This document shows, one piece after another, positions 1-4,707 of a DNA stretch of 7,133 nucleotides. The notes below the pieces were generated by a model. It saw only the letters and a program-made list of their open reading frames with translations, was not told where the DNA came from and ran no database searches. The position numbers were made by a program, and so were the translations under genes. The number at the start of each line of letters is the position of its first letter. Position 1 is the stretch's first letter. Source of the DNA: Firmicutes bacterium CAG:534 (GTDB taxonomy: Bacteria; Bacillota; Clostridia; Lachnospirales; Lachnospiraceae); assembly GCA_000436115.1 (NCBI GenBank), contig FR894499.1, positions 1-7,133 of the forward strand, in the 5' to 3' direction.

Positions 1-258
1 AGTAATACAAGTGCTGTCGATATTTGTTCTTGTGTGTACCTCATAACATGTCAGGCATTACACAGTCCAACTTTTCGTCCGCATGCCCTTTGCTTTAATT
101 GAAATGTAAATGACACCCTATGTTCTGACAAAAAAATGTTGCTATTTTGTGCGAGACAGAAGTTCTTTGATCAAGGTGCTAAGAAATCGAATTCTTTAGA
201 ATTTATTTTTCTTAGCAGTGGTTTGACTGTCCTGTGAAGATATAGCTGAAGTAGTAAT
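1..258. other. AT-rich non-coding stretch before the gene remnant
   Basis: I see no convincing gene here on either strand: all frames are broken by stops and nothing reads like the N-terminal AlbA_2 or ATPase part expected just upstream of the remnant at 259. The stretch contains a nested inverted repeat (178-216), a short A/T hairpin (ACAAAA at 128-133 with TTTTGT at 145-150) and one copy of an 11-bp word that recurs at 873-883. The simplest reading is junction DNA left by a deletion or insertion that removed the 5' part of the following gene. Confidence 0.5.
178..216. repeat. Nested inverted repeat (9-bp outer and 5-bp inner arms)
   Basis: The outer arms GCTAAGAAA (178-186) and TTTCTTAGC (208-216) are perfect inverse complements. 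Inside them AATTC (190-194) pairs with GAATT (199-203) around a TTTA loop. It lies about 40 bp upstream of the truncated gene. It could be a weak terminator of something further upstream, a protein-binding site, or an end of a small mobile element. No U-tract follows the hairpin on the + strand, so a standard intrinsic terminator reading to the right is not well supported. Confidence 0.4.
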
Positions 259-762
259 ATGAACGAAGATAATTTGGCTTTTCCTGAAGGCTATGACCCA
301 CAAGACTTTATAGATAAGGCAGAAAGACCGATTCGTAGAAATCCTAAGATTGCAAGAATTTTGTATTATTCTAAGGATATAGAGAGTTTTGGTACGGGAT
401 TAAAACGCATTGCCGATGCCTGTGAGACAGCGAATGTAAGATATGAATTCAGGAAAATGAAATCAGGATTTGTAGTTTGTTTTTATCGAGCAGCAGAAAA
501 AAATAGTAAAAGTACGGATAAAGTACGGATAAATACGGATAAAGTACGGATAAAAATAGATGAATTAAATCCAAACCAGATTAAAATTATTGAGTTTTTA
601 CTGGATGAGAAAAAAATCACTAATAAAGACGTGCAACAATTACTTGGAGTAAAAGAATCAAGAGCACTTAAAATTATAAGAGAGATGGTTAATATAGGAG
701 TAATAACCAAGCGAGGAAAGTTAAAAGGTAGTTATTATATTCTGAATGAAATTGAGGAGTGA
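259..762 (+). pseudogene. C-terminal remnant of a COG2865-type ATP-binding winged-helix regulator
   Basis: The 167 residues resemble only the end of the AlbA_2/HATPase_c_4 family of putative transcriptional regulators, whose full members are roughly 400-500 residues (recalled knowledge). Residues 5-75 match the end of the HATPase_c_4 region, with FPEGYDPQDF, RPIRRNPKIARIL and SFGTGLKRI. Residues 81-101 form a polar linker with a duplicated 7-residue unit (STDKVRI, NTDKVRI). Residues 103-163 look like a winged helix-turn-helix: an N-terminal helix, TNKDVQQLLGVKESRALKII as the HTH, then a short wing. The N-terminal AlbA_2 domain and most of the ATPase are missing. An in-frame TGA lies at 247-249, four codons before the ATG, and no good Shine-Dalgarno precedes that ATG. 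Lower GC than the neighbours suggests horizontal origin. It is probably a broken gene, though expression as a small DNA-binding protein cannot be excluded. The exact substrate and function of this family are not assigned here. Confidence 0.7.
511..552 (+). repeat. Two tandem 21-bp units inside the regulator remnant
   Basis: Units 511-531 and 532-552 differ at one base (AGT versus AAT for the first codon) and encode STDKVRI and NTDKVRI. Each unit itself contains two copies of TACGGATA, so that word occurs four times (513, 524, 534, 545). The unit is a multiple of three, so copy-number change would preserve the frame. It sits exactly in the linker between the ATPase end and the winged helix. 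Similar TDKV-type repeats occur in linkers of this family, from memory. Confidence 0.85.
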
Positions 763-868
763 GGAAGGAGAGTAAAATCGAGTGCTCTTGGCTCAATATG
801 CGAGCGTAAGTTAAAGGACTTGTTAACTGGTTACAGACACATCATCTCCCCTTCTCCCCACAAATAAC
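763..868. other. Gene-free spacer between the remnant and the putP promoter
   Basis: Nothing coding is visible. There is no hairpin plus U-tract that would terminate the remnant. A pyrimidine-rich patch (CTCCCCTTCTCCCC, 846-859) is the only notable composition feature; it has two runs of four C, too few for a quadruplex on the other strand. Confidence 0.5.
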
Positions 869-897
869 TTGACGCATGCCCTTAATTCGTTTATATT
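869..897 (+). promoter_or_regulatory. putP promoter (sigma-A type)
   Basis: TTGACG (869-874) and TATATT (892-897) are separated by exactly 17 bp. Each differs from the sigma-70/A consensus at one position. Transcription would begin near 903-906, giving a leader of about 60 nt before the putP start. No competing promoter of this quality is seen between the regulator remnant and putP, so putP is probably transcribed on its own. Confidence 0.75.
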
Positions 898-911
898 TGT
901 ATACATGTATA
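897..911 (+). promoter_or_regulatory. Possible operator overlapping the putP transcription start
   Basis: Two overlapping perfect palindromes lie here: TGTATACA (898-905) and TATACATGTATA (900-911). The segment TTGTATACAT fits the loose GntR-type operator pattern with half-sites GT and AC around a T/A core (recalled consensus). A repressor bound at this position would block the -10 region and start site. The regulator is unknown and not encoded in the window, and AT-rich DNA forms short palindromes by chance. Confidence 0.35.
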
Positions 912-963
912 TTGTGCATAAAGATACGAGCAATAAGAAATACGACTATGAGGAGGGCATATT

Positions 964-2508
964 ATGACAGGAAATTCACTTGGATTTGTGATTTTGGCCT
1001 TTGTGCTGTATCTTCTTTTGATGATCGTGATTGGTGCGATCTATGCAAAGAAAAACAGTACCACAGAGGATTACTTTTTAGGAGGAAGAAGTCTGGGAGG
1101 CTTTGTGGCAGCGCTGTCTGCACAGGCGTCAGATATGAGCGGATGGCTCCTGATGGGACTGCCGGGCTCCATTTATGCGCTTGGTACCGGACAGGCATGG
1201 ATTGCCATCGGACTGTTTATCGGTACAGTGCTGAACTGGCTTTTTATTTCGGGAAAGCTGCGCCATTATACCATCCGCGCCAACAATTCCCTGACGCTTC
1301 CCACTTACTTTGAAAACAGATTTCACGATAAGAAGAAGGTGCTTTTGTTTATTTCTTCCGTGACCATCGTTATCTTCTTCCTGGTTTACACAGCGTCCGC
1401 ACTGGCAGCAGGAGGAAAGCTGTTTACTTCCGTATTTAATGTAGACTATAAGATAGCGCTTACCATTGGCGCAGTTGTTATTCTGGCCTATACCTTTTTG
1501 GGCGGCTTTATGGCGGTGTGTGTGACCGACTTTGTACAGGGAACCCTGATGCTGATCGCACTTCTGGCTGTGCCAATCATGGCTTACAGCTTTGTGGGCA
1601 GCGGCAATGTGCTCGGCAACCTGGATGCCAGCGGTGTTGCCGGCGGATCTGCGGCCTTCTTAAGTCTGTTTTCCAACGGCGGCGTGCCTTACCGTGCGGT
1701 AGATATTATTTCAGGACTTGCCTGGGGACTTGGCTATTGCGGCATGCCACACATTCTGGTGCGCTTTATGGCGGTCCGCAACGAAAAGGAACTGAATAAG
1801 TCCAAGACCATTGCGATCATCTGGGTATTTATTTCCCTTGCCTGCGCATGGGTCATTGGAATTGTAGGAAGAGCTTACCTGTATCCTGAAGTACTTACAG
1901 GTGGTGAGGAAGAAAAGGTCTTCATTAAGATGATCATGAAGCTGTTCAGCGAAGACGTACATATGCCCCTGATCGGCGGCTTTTTCCTCTGCGGTATTCT
2001 GGCAGCCATCATGTCAACGGCAGATTCCCAGCTCCTTGTCAGCGCTTCCAGCGTGGCAGAGGATATTGTAAAGGGAATTATCAGGAAGGATGCTGACGAA
2101 AAGAAGATCTTCCGGATCAGCAGGATCACAGTAGTAGTGATCGCAGTGCTGGCTTATGTGATTGCCCTGGATCCCAACAACTCGATCATGGGCCTGGTAT
2201 CCAATGCCTGGGCAGGACTTGGTGCAGCTTTTGGCCCTACGGTGCTGCTTTCCCTTTACTGGAAGAGAACCAATTTCCAGGGAGCGGTTGCGGGAATTGC
2301 CAGCGGCGCCCTGACGGTTATCGTGTGGGATTATCTTCCTATTATAAATGGAAGCACTATTGGAAGCGTTACGGGACTTTATTCCCTGGCTGTTGGATTT
2401 GCAGTGAGCCTTCTGTGCATTGTGGCAGTCAGCCTGCTGACGCCGCCGCCTACAGAAGAGATGCTGCAGGAATTTGAAGATGTAAAGCAGAACCGTATTG
2501 GTGAATAA
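964..2508 (+). CDS. putP: Sodium/proline symporter
   Basis: This 514-residue inner-membrane protein belongs to the sodium:solute symporter family (SSS, LeuT fold), which couples proline uptake to Na+ entry. About 13 hydrophobic segments are visible, the first at residues 5-27 and the last just before the polar tail near 495. Family signatures are AQASDMSGWLLMGLPG at 53-68 (D57 and S59 align with E. coli Asp55 and Ser57), GLGYCGMPHILVRFMA in the middle, and AAIMSTADSQLLVSAS with S351/T352 aligning with the Na+-site Ser340/Thr341 of E. coli PutP. Length is close to the 502 residues of E. coli PutP. The start is fixed by AGGAGG (951-956) seven bases before ATG. It has its own promoter and is followed by a long hairpin. 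Proline is the best-supported substrate, but other SSS substrates cannot be excluded from sequence alone. Likely roles are proline scavenging for nutrition or osmoprotection. Confidence 0.93.
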   Translation: MTGNSLGFVILAFVLYLLLMIVIGAIYAKKNSTTEDYFLGGRSLGGFVAALSAQASDMSGWLLMGLPGSIYALGTGQAWIAIGLFIGTVLNWLFISGKLRHYTIRANNSLTLPTYFENRFHDKKKVLLFISSVTIVIFFLVYTASALAAGGKLFTSVFNVDYKIALTIGAVVILAYTFLGGFMAVCVTDFVQGTLMLIALLAVPIMAYSFVGSGNVLGNLDASGVAGGSAAFLSLFSNGGVPYRAVDIISGLAWGLGYCGMPHILVRFMAVRNEKELNKSKTIAIIWVFISLACAWVIGIVGRAYLYPEVLTGGEEEKVFIKMIMKLFSEDVHMPLIGGFFLCGILAAIMSTADSQLLVSASSVAEDIVKGIIRKDADEKKIFRISRITVVVIAVLAYVIALDPNNSIMGLVSNAWAGLGAAFGPTVLLSLYWKRTNFQGAVAGIASGALTVIVWDYLPIINGSTIGSVTGLYSLAVGFAVSLLCIVAVSLLTPPPTEEMLQEFEDVKQNRIGE

Positions 2509-2519
2509 GTAAAAGAAAA

Positions 2520-2559
2520 CAGGCTCTCCCTTCTTCCGCTTGGAAGAACGGGGAGCCTG
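2520..2559. terminator. Long hairpin directly after putP
   Basis: A 40-nt inverted repeat begins 11 bases after the putP stop. Its 18-position arms pair throughout except for one C-C mismatch and one G-T wobble, closing on a GCTT tetraloop. On the + strand it is followed by CCGTATATGCGG and not by a T-run, so it is not a textbook intrinsic terminator for putP. The flank before it is A-rich (AAAAGAAAA at 2511-2519), which would be a U-rich tail for transcripts on the minus strand. It probably limits read-through from putP or protects its 3' end. Confidence 0.6.
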
Positions 2560-2596
2560 CCGTATATGCGGGAATTCTGCTGATAAAACGGCTTTC

Positions 2597-2614
2597 TTGA
2601 GGAATTTTCCTCAA
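2597..2614. repeat. Short perfect inverted repeat upstream of the S10 promoter
   Basis: TTGAGGAA (2597-2604) and TTCCTCAA (2607-2614) are perfect inverse complements separated by TT. It sits 37 bp upstream of the -35 element. It may be a second weak terminator element for putP transcripts or a protein-binding site. The following run (CAAAAGAACAAAAAG) is A-rich, not T-rich, on the + strand. Confidence 0.35.
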
Positions 2615-2646
2615 AAGAACAAAAAGATGAAAAATATTTGAAAAAA
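2613..2646 (+). promoter_or_regulatory. A-tract (UP-like) element upstream of the S10 promoter
   Basis: Four A-tracts (2613-2616, 2621-2625, 2630-2634, 2641-2646) precede the -35 box, with centres about 8.5, 9 and 11.5 bp apart, near one helical turn. Such DNA is expected to be curved and to contact the RNA polymerase alpha C-terminal domains, as in strong ribosomal promoters. This is inference from composition and spacing. Confidence 0.5.
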
Positions 2647-2650
2647 GCTC

Positions 2651-2679
2651 TTGCAATCTGAGAAAACATCAGTTATACT
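2651..2679 (+). promoter_or_regulatory. S10 operon promoter (sigma-A type)
   Basis: TTGCAA (2651-2656) and TATACT (2674-2679) are separated by exactly 17 bp and preceded by A-rich DNA. Transcription would begin near 2685-2687. This places about 295 nt of untranslated leader before rpsJ. It is the strongest promoter-like sequence between putP and the ribosomal genes. Confidence 0.8.
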
Positions 2680-2685
2680 AACAAA

Positions 2686-2981
2686 TGCTGTGGCATGATA
2701 GCGTAGAAGCGTGAGGTTGCTGCTTTGCCGAGAGGCACTGCAGGTTTTCCGTGGAGCGAATGTCAAGAGACCGGAATTCCGGTCAAAGAACCTGACGGCA
2801 AGTCACTGTACAAACATATCGTCTGCCAAGTAAGGCAGAAACACCGGCGTTAAGCGTGCTGAGAGCGCAGGGAGACCTGCGTGCGTATTTAAGAAAAGGC
2901 AGGACACGCACGGAAGAGTGTACAGTCACCGCTTGTCGTACTTACATCTTTATAAAGTGCGAAAAGGAGGCGACTTTTTTT
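2686..2981 (+). promoter_or_regulatory. Structured 5' leader of the S10 operon mRNA (candidate cis-regulatory RNA)
   Basis: The leader has no supported gene but many potential helices: GCTGT/ATAGC (2687-2702); CTGC-TGCC-GAGA-GGCA-GCAG with a 2x2 internal loop (2720-2743); CAGGTTTT with AGAACCTG (2741-2748 / 2787-2794); the perfect palindrome GACCGGAATTCCGGTC (2769-2784); TTGCCG with CGGCAA (2725-2730 / 2796-2801); TCTGCC/GGCAGA (2822-2839); ACTGTACA with TGTACAGT (2805-2812 / 2919-2926); CGCAGG-GAGA-CCTGCG (2866-2881); and TCGTACTT with AAGTGCGA (2936-2962) just before the Shine-Dalgarno. Several are mutually exclusive. In E. coli, ribosomal protein L4 represses the S10 operon through its leader, and rplD is the third gene here, so autoregulation by an operon product is plausible. 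Which protein binds, and whether this leader class is already catalogued, cannot be judged from the sequence. Confidence 0.65.
2964..2981 (+). promoter_or_regulatory. rpsJ ribosome binding site with a T7 spacer
   Basis: AAGGAGG (2964-2970) is followed by CGAC and seven consecutive T before the ATG at 2982, a spacing of 11 bases that is slightly long. The site lies one base after the 3' arm of the hairpin 2936-2962, so ribosome access may depend on that fold. It fixes the rpsJ start at 2982; the in-frame ATG at 2997 has no site of its own. Confidence 0.7.
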
Positions 2982-3299
2982 ATGGCAAGTCAAGTAATGA
3001 GAATCACACTCAAGGCTTACGACCATCAGTTGGTAGATGCGTCTGCCAAGAAGATCATCGAAACAGTTAAGAAGAACGGTTCACAGGTGAGCGGACCTGT
3101 ACCCCTTCCCACTAAGAAGGAAGTGGTTACTATTCTGAGAGCGGTACACAAGTACAAGGACTCCAGAGAGCAGTTCGAGCAGAGAACCCACAAGAGACTG
3201 ATCGATATCATCACACCGACACCCAAGACAGTTGATGCGCTGCAGAGACTGGAAATGCCTGCTGGTGTGTACATTGATATTAAAATGAAGAACAAATAA
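2982..3299 (+). CDS. rpsJ: 30S ribosomal protein S10 (uS10, NusE)
   Basis: S10 is a component of the 30S head and also acts as NusE, binding NusB in transcription antitermination. The 105-residue product starts MASQVMRITLKAYDHQLVD and contains the conserved core GPVPLPTKKEVVTILRA, the THKRLIDIITPTPKTVDALQ segment of the exposed loop and strand, and the C-terminal PAGVYIDIKM. Family members are about 102-105 residues. The reading frame is open upstream to an ATG at 2856, but that stretch (MLRAQGDLRAYL...) does not resemble S10 and lies in the structured leader. The AAGGAGG at 2964-2970 supports 2982 as the start. It is the first gene of the operon, followed by a 72-nt spacer before rplC. All its arginine codons are AGA, typical of a highly expressed gene in this genome. 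Confidence 0.98.
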   Translation: MASQVMRITLKAYDHQLVDASAKKIIETVKKNGSQVSGPVPLPTKKEVVTILRAVHKYKDSREQFEQRTHKRLIDIITPTPKTVDALQRLEMPAGVYIDIKMKNK

Positions 3300-3312
3300 T
3301 TGCTCTTCAAAA

Positions 3313-3343
3313 CCCCTTACACTAGAATGGCCCGATAGGGGCC
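3313..3343 (+). repeat. GC-rich hairpin in the rpsJ-rplC spacer with an alternative pairing
   Basis: GGCCC (3329-3333) and GGGCC (3339-3343) form a 5-bp all-GC stem with a GATAG loop. CCCCT (3313-3317) can instead pair with AGGGG (3337-3341), which would exclude the first stem. No U-tract follows. Possible roles are mRNA processing, differential stability or control of rplC translation; none is shown by the sequence. Confidence 0.45.
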
Positions 3344-3371
3344 CGCTGTAGAAGCAAATGGAGGTAAAGAA

Positions 3372-4055
3372 ATGAAAAAAGCTATTTTAGCTACCAAAGT
3401 CGGAATGACTCAAATCTTCAACGAAGACGGAACTCTGGTTCCTGTAACTGTACTTCAGGCAGGACCTTGTGTGGTAACACAGGTTAAGACAGCTGAGAAC
3501 GACGGTTACAGTGCAGTGCAGGTTGGATTTGTTGACAAGAAGGAAAAGGTTGTGAACAAAGACAAGAGCGGCAAGAAGGAGATCGCCCACAGACATGGCG
3601 TAAACAAGGCTATGAAGGGACACTTCGACAAGGCCGGCGTATCCTGTAAGAGATATGTAAGAGAGTTCAAGTTAGATAACGCAGAGGAATACACACTTGG
3701 AAGCGAGATCAAAGCTGATGTGTTTGCAGCAGGCGATAAGATCGATGCATCTGCGATTTCCAAGGGAAAAGGATTCCAGGGTGCTATCAAGAGACACGGA
3801 CAGCACAGAGGTCCCATGGCTCATGGTTCCAAATTCCATCGTCATCAGGGTTCCAATGGTGCCTGCTCCTCACCCAGCCGCGTATTCAAGGGAAAAGGAA
3901 TGCCCGGCCATATGGGTTGCGTAAAGGTAACCGTACAGAACCTTGAGGTTGTAAGAGTAGACGCTGAGAAGAACTTACTTCTTGTTAAGGGCGCCGTACC
4001 CGGACCTAAGAAGGCTTTAGTTACGATCAAAGAATCAGTTAAGACTATGGCTTAA
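3372..4055 (+). CDS. rplC: 50S ribosomal protein L3 (uL3)
   Basis: L3 is an early 23S rRNA-binding protein whose extended loop reaches toward the peptidyl transferase centre. The 227-residue product begins MKKAILATKVGMTQIF and has GKGFQG at 132-137, the loop HGSKFHRHQGSNGACSSPSR, then FKGKGMPGHMG, VTVQNLEVVRVDAEKNLLL and KGAVPGPK. Length is within the usual 205-230 residues. The start is set by GGAGGT (3360-3365) seven bases before ATG. At the position of the N5-methylated glutamine of E. coli L3 (Gln150, in GSIGQNQ) this protein has alanine (A164, in GSNGACS), so PrmB-type modification is not expected there. It is followed by a 29-nt gap to rplD. Confidence 0.98.
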   Translation: MKKAILATKVGMTQIFNEDGTLVPVTVLQAGPCVVTQVKTAENDGYSAVQVGFVDKKEKVVNKDKSGKKEIAHRHGVNKAMKGHFDKAGVSCKRYVREFKLDNAEEYTLGSEIKADVFAAGDKIDASAISKGKGFQGAIKRHGQHRGPMAHGSKFHRHQGSNGACSSPSRVFKGKGMPGHMGCVKVTVQNLEVVRVDAEKNLLLVKGAVPGPKKALVTIKESVKTMA

Positions 4056-4084
4056 ATCGGAGAGATGAAAGGAGGACCATTCAG

Positions 4085-4705
4085 ATGGCAAACGTATCTG
4101 TTTATAATATGGAAGGCAAAGAAGTTGGCACAATCGAATTAAACGATGCGGTATTCGGTGCACCGGTTAACGAGCACTTAGTACACATGGCAGTTGTACA
4201 GCATCTTGCCAACAAGCGTCAGGGAACCCAGAAGGCTAAGACCCGTTCAGAGGTTTCCGGTGGCGGAAGAAAGCCCTGGAGACAGAAGGGAACCGGTCAT
4301 GCAAGACAGGGTTCAACCAGATCTCCCCAGTGGGCAGGCGGCGGCGTAGTATTCGCTCCCGTACCGAGAGATTATTCTTTCAAGTTAAATAAAAAGGAAA
4401 AGAGAGCAGCTCTTAAGTCCGTTCTCACAAGCAGAGTACAGGACGGCAAGCTGATCGTAGTGGATGAGCTGAAGTTTGATGAGATCAAGACAAAGAACTT
4501 CAAGGCAGTTATGGATAACCTGAAGGTGTCTAAGGCACTGGTTGTTCTGGCTGACAATGATGAGAAGGTTGTTATGTCTGCAAGAAATCTTGCCTCCATC
4601 AAAACAGAGCTTGTAGGAAGCATTAATGTATTTGACATCCTTAAGGGAGACACCCTGGTGCTTACCAAGGATGCAGTAGCCAAGATTGAGGAGGTGTATG
4701 CATAA
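4085..4705 (+). CDS. rplD: 50S ribosomal protein L4 (uL4)
   Basis: L4 binds 23S rRNA and its long loop lines the narrow part of the exit tunnel, where changes can give macrolide resistance. The 206-residue product has the conserved loop KPWRQKGTGHARQGS at 63-77 followed by TRSPQWAGGG, and the globular C-terminal half containing KLIVVDEL and KALVVLA. Length matches the 200-210 residue family. A histidine (H72, in GTGHAR) stands where many bacteria have arginine; I regard this as a lineage variant and not as evidence of resistance. AAAGGAGG (4068-4075) precedes the ATG by nine bases. Its stop overlaps the rplW start by one base. In E. coli L4 is the autogenous repressor of the S10 operon, which makes it the first candidate ligand for the structured leader at 2686-2981. 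Confidence 0.98.
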   Translation: MANVSVYNMEGKEVGTIELNDAVFGAPVNEHLVHMAVVQHLANKRQGTQKAKTRSEVSGGGRKPWRQKGTGHARQGSTRSPQWAGGGVVFAPVPRDYSFKLNKKEKRAALKSVLTSRVQDGKLIVVDELKFDEIKTKNFKAVMDNLKVSKALVVLADNDEKVVMSARNLASIKTELVGSINVFDILKGDTLVLTKDAVAKIEEVYA

Positions 4706-4707
4706 TG
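4688..4707 (+). promoter_or_regulatory. rplW ribosome binding site inside rplD, with TAATG stop/start overlap
   Basis: GAGGAGG (4688-4694) lies within the last codons of rplD and is 10 bases from the rplW ATG (4705-4707). The rplD TAA (4703-4705) shares its last A with that ATG. This arrangement favours coupled, near-equimolar translation of L4 and L23. Confidence 0.85.

Noticed and set aside
223..246. TTGACT at 223-228 as the -35 box of a promoter for the gene remnant
   Set aside because: No -10-like hexamer occurs at 16-18 bp; the nearest TATAGC is only 12 bp away.
846..859. Possible G-quadruplex on the minus strand (two GGGG runs)
   Set aside because: Only two G-runs are present; four are needed.
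843..878. Tiny minus-strand peptide starting at the ATG near 878
   Set aside because: Only 11 codons, no ribosome binding site, and it lies over the putP promoter.
876..1313. Open frame of 145 codons overlapping the start of putP in another frame
   Set aside because: It runs through the putP coding region, shows no recognisable domain, and begins inside the putP promoter.
2856..2981. In-frame ATG upstream of rpsJ that would add 42 residues to S10
   Set aside because: The added residues do not resemble S10, there is no ribosome binding site at 2856, and the region is part of the structured leader. AAGGAGG at 2964-2970 points to 2982.
2935..2981. Intrinsic terminator ending in the T7 before rpsJ
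   Set aside because: Only a 4-bp stem (GTCG/CGAC) could end at the T-run, with a 32-nt loop containing a better hairpin. Kept only as a low-interest finding.
3026..3310. Minus-strand open frames opposite rpsJ, and similar ones opposite every ribosomal gene
   Set aside because: They mirror highly conserved ribosomal genes, lack ribosome binding sites and have low-complexity compositions.
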